Part shown: positions 27,012 to 35,758 of the stretch, in pieces
Numbering within the stretch: position 1 is the stretch's first letter
Layout: each line of letters opens with the position of its first letter
DNA from: JBFXAF01 sp050184585
GTDB lineage: Bacteria > Pseudomonadota > Alphaproteobacteria > Rhizobiales > Rhizobiaceae
Direction of reading: 5' to 3'
Assembly (NCBI GenBank): GCA_050184585.1
Contig: JBFXAF010000002.1
Span: forward strand, 124,001-188,000
DNA length: 64,000 nucleotides
Made by a program: the position numbers and the translations under genes
Notes under the pieces: generated by a model
Told to the model about the DNA's origin: nothing
Database searches by the model: none
The model's input: only the letters and a program-made list of their open reading frames with translations

Positions 27012-27920
27012 ATGTTCAGGCTGGCGCATCTGTCCGACATCCATATCGGTCCGCTTCCGGACGTGGAACTCTACCAACTGGTGTCCAAGCGGGCCATCGG
27101 CTACGTCAACTGGCATCGCAACCGTCGCCACCTCCTGCAGGACGACGTGCTCGCCACGATCGTCGCCGACATGCAGGCCGCGGGGGCGGACCACATCGCC
27201 GTCACCGGCGACCTCGTCAACCTCGCGCTCGACGCCGAGATCGAGGTCGCAAAGCTGTGGCTGCAGACGCTGGGACCGGCGGATAGCGTCTCCGTCGTTC
27301 CCGGCAATCACGACGCCTATGTGCCGGGGGCCTTCGACAAGGCCTGTCGCGCCTGGTCGCCCTGGATGTGCGGCGACGGCGCCAACAGCCCGGTGACGCG
27401 CGCGAGTTTCCCTTATCTGAGAGTCCGCGGCCCGGTCGCGCTGATCGGCTGCACGTCGGCGCGGGCCACCGCCCCCTTCATGGCCAACGGCTTCTTCCGG
27501 GAAAACCAGGCCGCACGGCTCGCCGGGGCCCTGGACGACGCCAGGAAGCGCGGACTCTTCCGCGTCGTGATGATCCACCATCCTCCGGTGCGCGGCGCGG
27601 TGACGCAGCACAAGCGCCTGTTCGGCATCGGCCTGTTCCAGAAGGTGCTGCGCAAGCATGGCGCCGAACTGGTGCTGCACGGCCATTCGCATTTGCCCTC
27701 GCTCTCGTGGATCGAGGGGCGCGACGGCATGGTGCCGGTCGTGGGCGTCGCCGCCGCCGGACAGTCGGCCGGCAGCCACAAGCCAGCTGCGCAGTTCAAT
27801 CTCATCGACATCGACGGCGAGCCGGGCAATTGGCGCGTCGGCCTTGTACGTCGCGGTCTGACGGGTCAGTCCACACCGCCGGCCGACATCGTCCGGATGG
27901 ATCTCGCCGCATCCGCCTAG
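27012..27920 (+). CDS. Calcineurin-like metallophosphoesterase
   Basis: 302 residues with the full set of metal-binding blocks in order: HLSDIHIG (residues about 6-13), TGDLVN (about 66), VPGNHDAY (about 97), MIHHPPVRG (about 183) and LHGHSHLPSL (about 222). The ATG at 27012 is preferred to the TTG one codon upstream. It could hydrolyse cyclic nucleotides or other phosphodiesters; the sequence does not say which. Confidence 0.88.
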   Translation: MFRLAHLSDIHIGPLPDVELYQLVSKRAIGYVNWHRNRRHLLQDDVLATIVADMQAAGADHIAVTGDLVNLALDAEIEVAKLWLQTLGPADSVSVVPGNHDAYVPGAFDKACRAWSPWMCGDGANSPVTRASFPYLRVRGPVALIGCTSARATAPFMANGFFRENQAARLAGALDDARKRGLFRVVMIHHPPVRGAVTQHKRLFGIGLFQKVLRKHGAELVLHGHSHLPSLSWIEGRDGMVPVVGVAAAGQSAGSHKPAAQFNLIDIDGEPGNWRVGLVRRGLTGQSTPPADIVRMDLAASA

Positions 27921-27941
27921 ATCGCACCCGCCGGAGATGCC

Positions 27942-28538
27942 CTAGAAGGCAAGACCGATCGCCGCCAGCCGGTCGTACAAGAGGGCGTAGGCGATGAGCA
28001 GGCCCGCGCCCGCGCCGACCGCCAGCAGGAACAGGCCGTTGAGCGCCGTCCGCCACGGATCCGTCGGCGCGTATGCCGACCTGAGTTCCGGGACGTCGGC
28101 AGTCGCACCCGTTGCGCTCATGACGGCGCCCTCGACGGCGCGCTGCCGTTCGACGATCCTGTCGGCGATGTAGCGGGTCACCTGGTCGGCGACGGGCTTC
28201 ACGTCCGTCGATTCGGCGAGCACGACGCGTCCGACGCGGCTATCCCTCAGGAAGCGATAGGTGCGGCGGTCACGACCCATGGTGACGTGCGCTGTCGCGT
28301 CCAGCCATAGCCTGGGCTGCGCGCCCGACGACAGTGCGAAGTCGAACAGGTCGATGTCGCTCGGTACCTCGTCGAAGACCGGCTTGAGTTCGGTCGCCAG
28401 CAACTCCAGGCGCATGCGCTGCGCTTCGCGCATGTCGACGACGACATCCTCACGATCAGCGGCGGCGTTGCGCGCCTCGCGTATCGCATCCGAAAGCCTG
28501 CGCACGTTGTCGCCGAGGTGCTCGCTTGCTTCGCTCAT
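27942..28538 (-). CDS. Hypothetical protein with C-terminal membrane helix
   Basis: 198 residues. The N-terminal part is helical and charged (EHLGDNVRRLSDAIREARNA, then MREAQRMRLELLATELKPVF). A middle alpha/beta region contains HVTMGRDRRTYRFLRDSRVG. One or two hydrophobic segments lie at the C-terminus (ALNGLFLLAVGAGAGLLIAYALLY). It looks like a tail-anchored cytoplasmic protein. No family recognised. Confidence 0.7.
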   Translation of the reverse strand: MSEASEHLGDNVRRLSDAIREARNAAADREDVVVDMREAQRMRLELLATELKPVFDEVPSDIDLFDFALSSGAQPRLWLDATAHVTMGRDRRTYRFLRDSRVGRVVLAESTDVKPVADQVTRYIADRIVERQRAVEGAVMSATGATADVPELRSAYAPTDPWRTALNGLFLLAVGAGAGLLIAYALLYDRLAAIGLAF

Positions 28539-28621
28539 GGTCCGGCCCCGTATTTGCGATGGCTAACGGATGGTTAACACAGCGGCATCCGGAATGCACA
28601 CGGGACGGGGCTGTCACGTCC

Positions 28622-29389
28622 TCAGGAACCGGCGATGCCAGCCGTCTCGGCGACGAGCGCCGCGACCCGCTCGCCCGCCTCCTCCACCAGCATGTGGCCG
28701 GCGCCGGCGATGGCGTGGACGGCGAAGCGCGCCGGCAGGCCGTCGGCGTGGCGTGGCGGCAGCACGCCGTCGAGATCGCCCCAGGCGACCGCCACCGGCA
28801 TGGTCAGCGCGGCGACCAATTCTCGCGGGATCACGCCCTGGCGACCGTCCTTGGCGATGCGCGTCGCGATGTCCGACAGCGCTTCGCATTGACCGGGGGC
28901 GGCGCGCATCGCCGCGAGTATCCGGACCGTCTCGTCGGGAATGGGCGAGGCGAAGCCGAACATGCCTTCGAGGCAGCGAACGATCTCCGCGGATTCGCGG
29001 GCGACGGCGTAGCGAGCGAGCAGCCGGCCGTTGATCTCGGGACCGAACCCTCCCGGCGCCAGCAGCGTGAGGGACGCGACACGTCCCGGATCAGTGATCG
29101 CCGCCAGCGTCGCCACCGCGCCCCCCATCGAATGGCCGCTGAAATGCGCGGTCTCTATGCCTCGCGCCGCAAGATCGGCCAGGATCACGGTCGCGGCCGC
29201 CTTGGCAGATCCCGCACCGGGGAACGCCAGCGAGCCACCGTGCCCCGGAAGGTCGTACGAGATCAGCCGCGTCCTGTCCGCCAGCCGGCCGGCAACCGGC
29301 TCCCACATCGCCCCGCAACCGCCGAAGCCGTGGATGAGAACGATCGTCTCCGGTCCTTCGCCGCGCACCACGGCGTGGAGTCTGTCCAT
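28622..29389 (-). CDS. Alpha/beta hydrolase
   Basis: 255 residues. The oxyanion-hole HGFGGCGAMWEPV, nucleophile elbow GHSMGGAVATLAA with Ser near residue 91, acidic residue in VAWGDLDGVLP and catalytic His in AGAGHMLVEE are all present. This is the layout of lactonase/acetoin-dehydrogenase-E2-like hydrolases. It lies 30 bp after the TPR regulator on the same strand, so the two may be co-transcribed. Confidence 0.87.
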   Translation of the reverse strand: MDRLHAVVRGEGPETIVLIHGFGGCGAMWEPVAGRLADRTRLISYDLPGHGGSLAFPGAGSAKAAATVILADLAARGIETAHFSGHSMGGAVATLAAITDPGRVASLTLLAPGGFGPEINGRLLARYAVARESAEIVRCLEGMFGFASPIPDETVRILAAMRAAPGQCEALSDIATRIAKDGRQGVIPRELVAALTMPVAVAWGDLDGVLPPRHADGLPARFAVHAIAGAGHMLVEEAGERVAALVAETAGIAGS

Positions 29390-29419
29390 GTCGAATCTCC
29401 GGGGCGTTCCGCTGTCGTC

Positions 29420-31174
29420 TCAGAAGGCGCTGCCGACTCCGGCGTTGCGCAGCGCATGTCCAAACCGATCGGCCACCTCGGCTGGGTAGTTGGCCCGGAT
29501 GAGGGCGTCGACCGGATCGGCGAAGAAGCGCGGATAGGTCTTTCGCAACTCTTCGGTCAGGGCGGCCGTCCTCGGTACGTCGCCGGCGGCGTGGGCCACG
29601 ATGATCTGCGCTCCGAGATAGTGCTGGCGCTTGACGCCCACCAGGGCCGACGCCGCGCGCGCGGCCCCCGCATGGTCGTCGAGCATGAACCGGGCAAGAA
29701 ACAGCCCGTAGTCCCACCAGGTCGGATGCGCGCTGGTCGATTCGACCGCACGGGCGAGCACGGGTTCGCCGCCGGCATAGTCGGACGCGAAGACCTGCGC
29801 ATAGCCCAGCGACGCCGCGATCGTCAGGTCGTACGTGTTGAGTTCGTAGGCCTTCCGCATCCAGCGTATGCCCTCGCCGCTGTTGCCGGTGCCGCTGTAG
29901 ACAAAGCCCAGCGCGCGATGCGCGTAGGGGCTGGCCGCTCCCGACTTGACCGCGCGTCGCGCCAGCACGAACGCCTCGTCGGCCGTGGCGTCGGGCGGAT
30001 AGGCATACCCGTCGGTGACCGCCTCGAGGTGGAGCGATGCAAGTTCGGAGTATACGATCGGTGATACGGCGCCCGATGCCGCAAGGTCTTCCAGGCACCG
30101 GTATGCGCTCAGATGCTTTGCCTCGTCCTGGGCGAGGTAGTAGTCGTCGTTGAGAAGCAGGCATGCCGTCAGGCCATGCTGAAGCCCCGACGTCTCGATC
30201 TCCTGATAGAGCACCCCGGATACGGGAATCGTCGAGGTCAGCACATCGGCGATGCGGTCCTCCGTCGACGGGCCGGCGGCACCGCCGGTCGCGGGAATGC
30301 TGCGCGAAAGCAGAACCTTGCCGCTTGCCGCGTGCGATAGCTCGATCGACACGTCCTGTCCGCTGGTCGGGCTGGCCACGTTGAAGTCGAAATCGAGCGG
30401 TCCGACCGGGCTGTATCCGGTGCCATCCGGAGGCACGATCGTGAACACGGTATCGAAACCGCTGAGGCCCGTAATAGCGAGTTCCGCGACCGATGTGGCC
30501 GCCGCGTCGGCGTGGTCATAGAGAACCCTCACCGAGGGTAGCTCCTCCGGAGGCCTCGTTGGGATGCTCGCGGTCACGGCGGTGGCGTCCCCCGCGACCG
30601 CCTCGCTCGGGCTTGGGCCACGCAAGCCGGTGACCGCGAGGTAGATGCCGATCGCCACGACCACCGCTGCCATTGACACCCACATCAGCTGGATGTGCCT
30701 CGCGAACCGGTCGGTCGCGGGCCGCAGCGCCGACGCGGCGCGTTTCGGCAGCGTCGCGATCGTCCTTCTCTCCGCCGCGCGCACCTCGTCGTGAGGCTCA
30801 TCCGTGGGGCATTCTTCGAGATAGGTCGGCACGTAGCTACCGCGCTGTATGCAGATTTTCAGGGGATCGGAAGCGCCTTCGGTCTTGTAGTACTGCGCCA
30901 GCAGATCCCTCAGTCTTCCGGCCTGGACCCGCACCACCGCGTCGGTCGACGGGTCGAATTCGGCGTCCCTGCCGAACACGTCGATTGCCACGGACGTGCC
31001 CTTGAGCCGCTCGCCCTCTCCGTCCTGTTCTTGTTCCACAAGGTATTTCAGCAGCTTACGGGCACGCTCCGAACGGGCGAAGGTGTCGCTCTCGAGCACC
31101 TTTTGGAGCATGTCTCGCACCGCGGGGGCGGCGGATGCGTTCTTCTGCAAGCGTCGAAGCCTCGAATTCGGCAC
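29420..31174 (-). CDS. Membrane-anchored winged-helix and TPR regulator-like protein
   Basis: 584 residues. The N-terminal part (about 20-105) contains FARSERARKLLKYLVEQEQD and VRVQAGRLRDLLAQYY, a helical DNA-binding-like region found in rhizobial regulators. One membrane helix near 165-185 (LMWVSMAAVVVAIGIYLAV) follows. The outer part has a nucleotide-cyclase-operon-like beta domain and then TPR-type helices (about 390-560). A ToxR-like, membrane-spanning regulator is inferred. The GTG at 31174 has a weak ribosome-binding site, so the true start may be the ATG at 31111. A 25-bp palindrome lies upstream. Confidence 0.7.
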   Translation of the reverse strand: MPNSRLRRLQKNASAAPAVRDMLQKVLESDTFARSERARKLLKYLVEQEQDGEGERLKGTSVAIDVFGRDAEFDPSTDAVVRVQAGRLRDLLAQYYKTEGASDPLKICIQRGSYVPTYLEECPTDEPHDEVRAAERRTIATLPKRAASALRPATDRFARHIQLMWVSMAAVVVAIGIYLAVTGLRGPSPSEAVAGDATAVTASIPTRPPEELPSVRVLYDHADAAATSVAELAITGLSGFDTVFTIVPPDGTGYSPVGPLDFDFNVASPTSGQDVSIELSHAASGKVLLSRSIPATGGAAGPSTEDRIADVLTSTIPVSGVLYQEIETSGLQHGLTACLLLNDDYYLAQDEAKHLSAYRCLEDLAASGAVSPIVYSELASLHLEAVTDGYAYPPDATADEAFVLARRAVKSGAASPYAHRALGFVYSGTGNSGEGIRWMRKAYELNTYDLTIAASLGYAQVFASDYAGGEPVLARAVESTSAHPTWWDYGLFLARFMLDDHAGAARAASALVGVKRQHYLGAQIIVAHAAGDVPRTAALTEELRKTYPRFFADPVDALIRANYPAEVADRFGHALRNAGVGSAF

Positions 31175-31239
31175 TTTGGCGAAGGCGATGATAGACCGGT
31201 TGCCCGTCTAAGCAAGATGGCCAGCGCGGCAAAGTGTCG

Positions 31240-31264
31240 ACGGATGTGTCCGTGACACATCCGT
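31240..31264. promoter_or_regulatory. Perfect 25-bp palindrome between leuA and the regulator gene
   Basis: ACGGATGTGTC-CGT-GACACATCCGT: two 11-bp arms with a 3-nt centre. It is 14 bp beyond the leuA stop and 65 bp before the start of the membrane regulator. It has no T-run, so a simple intrinsic terminator is not certain. It could serve as an operator for the regulator or as the end of the leuA transcript. Confidence 0.6.
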
Positions 31265-31278
31265 CTCCGGTCGAGCCG

Positions 31279-32988
31279 TCAGCCGGCGATGCGATTGGCC
31301 GCCGACATGACGGCCTCGAGTGAGGCCGTCACGATGTTGGTGTTGATGCCGACGCCGAAGAGCTTCCCCGTCGGATGCTCGACCTCCATGTAGCAGACGG
31401 CGGCTGCGTTCGACCCGCGTTGCAGCGAATGCTCGGAATAGTCCAGGACCGACATGTCGACGCCGAGATGGCGCGAAAGGGCGTCCACGAAGCCGTCGAT
31501 CGGTCCGGTTCCGGTGCCGGAGATCACCATCTGCATGCCGCGGTCGAGAATCGTGGCCTCCACGACGCGTCGTCCCTTGTGGACCGGATCGGCGTAGGAG
31601 TGATGATCGAGGAACTTAAGCCGCGCGTTGGGCTGGTCGACATAGCGTTCGAGGAAGCGCTCGTGAATGCGCTTCGACAACAGTTCGCGGCCTTCCGAAT
31701 CGGTGATCTGCTGGATGTCCTGGCTGAACTCGACCTGCAGGTTGCGCGGAAGGTTGAAGCCGTAGTCGGCCTGCATGACGTAGGCGATGCCGCCCTTGCC
31801 CGACTGCGAGTTGATGCGGATGATCGCCTCGTAGGTGCGCCCCACGTCCTGCGGATCGATCGGCAGGTAGGGCACCTCCCAGAACTCCTTGTTCGCCTTC
31901 CGGATCGCCTTCATGCCCTTGTTGATGGCGTCCTGATGCGAGCCGGAGAAGGCCGTGTAGACGAGTTCGCCCACATAGGGGTGGCGCTCCGGAATCTTCA
32001 TCTGGTTCGAGTACTCGTAGACGTCCTTCATCCTGTTGATGTCGGTGCAGTCGAGTTCGGGATCGAGGCCCTGCGTGTACATGTTGAGCGCCAGCGTCAC
32101 GATGTCCACGTTGCCGGTGCGCTCGCCATTGCCGAACAGCGTGCCCTCGACCCGGTCCGCGCCGGCCATCAGCCCGAGTTCGGTCGCCGCGATCCCGGTC
32201 CCGCGGTCGTTGTGCGGATGCAGCGACAGGATGATCGAGTCGCGCCGGTCGAGATGGCGGTGCATCCATTCGATTTGATCGGCATGGATATTGGGCGTCG
32301 ACATCTCGACGGTCGCCGGCAGGTTGACAATCAGCCTGTTCTCCGGGGTCGGCTGGACGATCTCCGTGACGGCGTTGCAGATTTCCAGCGCCACCTCGAG
32401 TTCCGTCCCGGTGAAGCTCTCCGGCGAATACTGGAACCGGAAGCCGCCGCCCGCCTTCGCGGCCATGTCGGTGATCATCTTCGCGGCATCGGTGGCGATC
32501 CGCTTGATCCCGCCGACATCCTTTTCGAACACCACGCGCCGCTGCAGCTCGCTGGTCGAATTGTAGAAATGCACGATCGGCGTCCTGGCGCCCTCCAGCG
32601 CCTCGAAGGTGCGGGTGATCAATTCCGGCCGGCACTGCACCAGGACCTGGAGGTCGACGACTTCGGGCACGTCGCCTTCCTCGATACACCACCGCGCGAA
32701 GTCGAAATCCGTCTGCGAGGCCGACGGGAAGCCGATCTCGATTTCCCTGAAGCCCATGTCGACGAGGAGCTTGAACATCCGCGCCTTGCGTTCGTGCCCC
32801 ATCGGGTCGATCAGCGCCTGGTTGCCGTCGCGCAGGTCGACCGAGCACCATATGGGCGCCTTCTCGATCCGCCTCGACGGCCATGTGCGGTCGGAAAGCC
32901 CGACCTGCGGATAGGGCTGGTACTTGCGGGCCGCGTCGGGCATGCCCTTGCGCGCTGCGGGTTCGGAAATCCGTTCTCGTCGGTTCAT
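31279..32988 (-). CDS. leuA: 2-isopropylmalate synthase
   Basis: First committed step of leucine biosynthesis: acetyl-CoA + 2-oxoisovalerate gives 2-isopropylmalate. 569 residues. The TIM barrel starts with the WCSVDLRDGNQALIDPM motif (metal ligand Asp), and HPHNDRGTGIAATELGLMAG gives the second metal site. The C-terminal LeuA regulatory domain has the Leu-feedback region (GTGPIDGFVDALSRHLGV). The ATG at 32988 gives MNRRERISEP and GGGAGA lies upstream; ATG at 32943 is an alternative. A Leu-rich leader peptide lies upstream. Confidence 0.94.
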   Translation of the reverse strand: MNRRERISEPAARKGMPDAARKYQPYPQVGLSDRTWPSRRIEKAPIWCSVDLRDGNQALIDPMGHERKARMFKLLVDMGFREIEIGFPSASQTDFDFARWCIEEGDVPEVVDLQVLVQCRPELITRTFEALEGARTPIVHFYNSTSELQRRVVFEKDVGGIKRIATDAAKMITDMAAKAGGGFRFQYSPESFTGTELEVALEICNAVTEIVQPTPENRLIVNLPATVEMSTPNIHADQIEWMHRHLDRRDSIILSLHPHNDRGTGIAATELGLMAGADRVEGTLFGNGERTGNVDIVTLALNMYTQGLDPELDCTDINRMKDVYEYSNQMKIPERHPYVGELVYTAFSGSHQDAINKGMKAIRKANKEFWEVPYLPIDPQDVGRTYEAIIRINSQSGKGGIAYVMQADYGFNLPRNLQVEFSQDIQQITDSEGRELLSKRIHERFLERYVDQPNARLKFLDHHSYADPVHKGRRVVEATILDRGMQMVISGTGTGPIDGFVDALSRHLGVDMSVLDYSEHSLQRGSNAAAVCYMEVEHPTGKLFGVGINTNIVTASLEAVMSAANRIAG

Positions 32989-33108
32989 CTCGTGTCTCCC
33001 GGCGGGTCCTTCGCGCACTAGCCGCGCGGCACGCCTCATTCGTATCTCGGGGATTGGCTTCTCAAGGAGCGTCGGCCCGGCTGGGTCGCGTCGACCGCCG
33101 GGCGCCCC

Positions 33109-33225
33109 TTAGCGGACCCGGCGATCGCCGATAAGGCCGAGAAGCAGGAGAGCCGAAGACAGAGCGCGCACGGTCTCGGCCGCGAAGGCGGCGGGACGGG
33201 AGATGATGCGGGTGCGCGACGTCAT
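33109..33225 (-). CDS. Leader peptide of leuA (Leu-rich)
   Basis: A 38-codon frame on the leuA strand. Its end reads ALSSALLLLGLIGDRR, with four Leu codons in a row (CTC CTG CTT CTC) and another two codons on. Stop TAA is followed by a GC-rich inverted repeat (GCCCGGC / GCCGGGC). A good promoter sits just upstream, so the transcript would have almost no 5' leader. This is the layout of an amino-acid attenuator: ribosome stalling at Leu codons would control leuA. The terminator lacks a clear T-run. Confidence 0.75.
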   Translation of the reverse strand: MTSRTRIISRPAAFAAETVRALSSALLLLGLIGDRRVR

Positions 33226-33234
33226 GATGCGGCT

Positions 33235-33263
33235 CAAATACACCGGCGGCCGTTGCGAGGCAA
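33235..33263 (-). promoter_or_regulatory. Promoter of the leuA leader
   Basis: On the minus strand TTGCCT (33258-33263) and TATTTG (33235-33240) are separated by exactly 17 nt. The leader ATG is 9 nt after the -10 box, so transcription would start about 3 nt before the start codon. The spacing and near-leaderless form match the trp leader promoter at 39.2 kb. Confidence 0.6.
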
Positions 33264-33360
33264 GCATGATGCTGGCCGGGTCTTTATCGGCCGCTGGCGC
33301 TGCCTATCCCGATACGAACCATGGAGGGTGCCCCGCGCGGAAAACGCCGCAGAGGTTCCG

Positions 33361-34581
33361 ATGACCGACCGCCGGCCCGAAGACGACATCGACGGCGCCT
33401 ACGCCTGGCGTCGGCTCGCGATTTCCCTGGTCATGGCGACCGTCGGCGGAGCCGGCATGTGGGCGGTCGTCGTGGTCTTGCCCGCCGTGCAGGCCGAGTT
33501 CGGCGTTGACCGCGCAGGCGCGTCGCTTCCCTACACGATGACCATGGTAGGCTTCGCCCTCGGCAACGCCCTGATTGGCCGGCTCGTCGACCGCATCGGC
33601 TTTCTCCTCCCGGCCGTCGTGTCGTCCACCGCGTTGGGCATCGGCTTCATCCTGGCGGCAATGGCGCCGTCGGTATTGGTCCTCGCGGCGATACAGTGCC
33701 TCTTCATCGGCCTCGGCTCTGCCGTCACCTTCGGTCCGCTGATCGCCGATCTCTCACACTGGTTCGTCAGGCGGCGCGGCGTCGCTGTCGCCACGGCCGC
33801 CAGCGGCAACTACTTCGCCGGCGCGATCTGGCCGCTGGTGATCCAGTTCTTCCTCGGGGACTATGGCTGGCGCGCTGTCTATGCCGGTATCGGCGTGACC
33901 TGCCTCGTGGTGATGATTCCGCTGGCGCTCTCATTGCGCCGCCGGCTACCCGCCGGCGCGGCCGCGTCGCCGGTCGTGGGCGGTTTCGTCGTGCAACCCA
34001 TCTTCATCTCGCCCGCGACGCTGCAGATCCTCCTGATCATCGCGGGGCTGGGATGCTGCGTCGCCATGTCCATGCCGCAGGTCCACATAGTCGCCTATTG
34101 CGCCGACCTCGGCTACGGGGTCGCGCGCGGCTCCGAGATGCTGGCGCTGATGCTCGGCGCCGGCATCGTCAGCCGGCTGGTGTCGGGTTTCGTCGCCGAC
34201 CGTATCGGCGGCATCCGCACGCTCCTGATCGGCTCGGTGCTGCAGGGCCTGTCGCTGTTTTTCTACATCCCCTTCGACGGGCTCGCCTCGCTCTACGTCG
34301 TCTCCTTCGTGTTCGGCCTGTCGCAGGGCGGCATCGTGCCCTGCTACGCGATCATCGTGCGCGAATACATGCCGGCAGCCGAGGCCGGACGGCGCGTCGG
34401 TATCGTCATCACCGCGACCATCGCCGGCATGGCGATCGGCGGCTGGATGACGGGCGTAATCTACGACATGACCGGCTCCTATGCGGCTGCGTTCCTCAAC
34501 GGCATCGCCTGGAACCTTCTCAACGTGGTGACGATGGTGTTCGTGCTTTCCCGCACGCGGCGTTCGGCGATGGCCGCCTAG
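33361..34581 (+). CDS. Major facilitator superfamily transporter
   Basis: 406 residues with about 12 membrane helices. The first helices read ISLVMATVGGAGMWAVVVVLPAV, and the loop 2-3 motif is NALIGRLVDRIGF (the MFS motif G-x-L-x-D-R-x-G). A second-half copy reads SGFVADRIGGIRTLL. It resembles the monocarboxylate / oxalate-formate branch. The ATG at 33361 follows AGAGG. The 3' end overlaps the convergent AbrB-like gene by 4 bp. Confidence 0.88.
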   Translation: MTDRRPEDDIDGAYAWRRLAISLVMATVGGAGMWAVVVVLPAVQAEFGVDRAGASLPYTMTMVGFALGNALIGRLVDRIGFLLPAVVSSTALGIGFILAAMAPSVLVLAAIQCLFIGLGSAVTFGPLIADLSHWFVRRRGVAVATAASGNYFAGAIWPLVIQFFLGDYGWRAVYAGIGVTCLVVMIPLALSLRRRLPAGAAASPVVGGFVVQPIFISPATLQILLIIAGLGCCVAMSMPQVHIVAYCADLGYGVARGSEMLALMLGAGIVSRLVSGFVADRIGGIRTLLIGSVLQGLSLFFYIPFDGLASLYVVSFVFGLSQGGIVPCYAIIVREYMPAAEAGRRVGIVITATIAGMAIGGWMTGVIYDMTGSYAAAFLNGIAWNLLNVVTMVFVLSRTRRSAMAA

Positions 34582-35672
34582 GGCTTCACCAGCTTCGCGA
34601 TCCACCGCGCCACGAAGGGTCCGACCGCGAGCACGATCAGGAACCGGGCGATCTGCATGGCCATGACGAAGGAGAGGTCGATGCTGCGCGACGCGGCGCC
34701 GATGATCGCCACCGTATCGAGGCCTCCCGGGCTGGTGGCCAGATAGGCGGTCAGCGGGTCGACATCGAGCCAGCGGGTGAGCCCCCAGGCCATCGCCCCG
34801 CAAAACGCCATGAGCGCCAGGATCGAGCCCACGACCTGCGGCAGCGCGCGGGCGGCGCTCCTGACGATCGCCGGTGTGAAGTTGAGGCCGATCGACCAGC
34901 CGATGGCCGTGTAGGCGATGGCGAGCAGCCATTCCGGCAGATGGGGATCGGTGAGACCGGCGAGGCTCAGCGCCACGCCGGCAGTGAAGCTGCCGAGGAA
35001 GAAGGGCGACGGCAGGCGGGCGAGCTTCGCTGCGAGAGCGCCGGCCGCGCCGACGGCGATTGCGAGCAGGAGTTCCACCCAGTCGAGCGCGGGGAACCAG
35101 TCGATCGGCGGCCGCGCCACGCCGCCCGTGTCGATGAACAGCGCGGCGACGGCCGCGGCGCCGACCGAGACCATGATGACGCGCAGATACTGCATGAAGG
35201 CGACCAGCCGGGGATCGGCCCCGAAGGCGCCTGCCATCAGCACCATCGCGGTCGATGCGCCGGGCGCGGAACCCCACACCGCGGTCGTGCCGGGCAGGAT
35301 CTTCCAGCGGCTGATCAGGTAGCCGAGGAACCCGCTCGCCGCGAGGGTCGCCAGCACCACCCCGAACACGACCGGCCACTGCCCGACGACGAGGCCAATG
35401 ATCGCCGGCGTCACCGACGACGCGACGAGGCAGCCGATCACCACCTGCGCGGACGAGAAGATCGGTCTCGGCACGCGGACCGTGAAGCCGCGCACGCCGA
35501 GGATGACCCCGGCCGCCATCGGCCCGATCAGCAGCGCGGCGGGCAGCTTCGCCAGTTCCAGTGCGCCGGCGAACAGCGCCGAAAGAGCAAGCAGCGCCAG
35601 CCATTGCAGCGGGGGAGCGGCGGGCGGTCTTGCCGCCTGCGGCGCGGTCGGCGGCGGCGTTGGCTCGGTCAC
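34578..35672 (-). CDS. AbrB / ammonia-monooxygenase-like membrane protein
   Basis: 364 residues in two related halves, each with hydrophobic helices. Recognisable motifs are LIGPMAAGVILG, WGSAPGASTAMVLMAGAFGADPRLVAFMQYLRV and, in the second half, ATSPGGLDTVAIIGAA. This is the AbrB/DUF-type integral membrane family, often mis-called a transcriptional regulator. GTG at 35672 follows GAGGAA. Likely a small-molecule transporter; substrate unknown. Confidence 0.82.
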   Translation of the reverse strand: MTEPTPPPTAPQAARPPAAPPLQWLALLALSALFAGALELAKLPAALLIGPMAAGVILGVRGFTVRVPRPIFSSAQVVIGCLVASSVTPAIIGLVVGQWPVVFGVVLATLAASGFLGYLISRWKILPGTTAVWGSAPGASTAMVLMAGAFGADPRLVAFMQYLRVIMVSVGAAAVAALFIDTGGVARPPIDWFPALDWVELLLAIAVGAAGALAAKLARLPSPFFLGSFTAGVALSLAGLTDPHLPEWLLAIAYTAIGWSIGLNFTPAIVRSAARALPQVVGSILALMAFCGAMAWGLTRWLDVDPLTAYLATSPGGLDTVAIIGAASRSIDLSFVMAMQIARFLIVLAVGPFVARWIAKLVKP

Positions 35673-35758
35673 ATCACGGGTTCCTCGGTCATGCCGGCGT
35701 ACACGACGATCACCCTTCCGCAAAGCGTCGGTGTCGCAATCCAGCCTTGCGAACTGAC

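Noticed and set aside
33040..33108. Intrinsic terminator for the leuA leader
   Set aside because: The GC stem is present but no T-run follows on the leuA strand, so it is described only as a possible structure.
33946..35604. A 552-residue open frame overlapping the AbrB-like and MFS genes
   Set aside because: It has low-complexity Arg/Gly/His-rich content and lies over genes with clear families. Long shadow frames are expected in GC-rich DNA.
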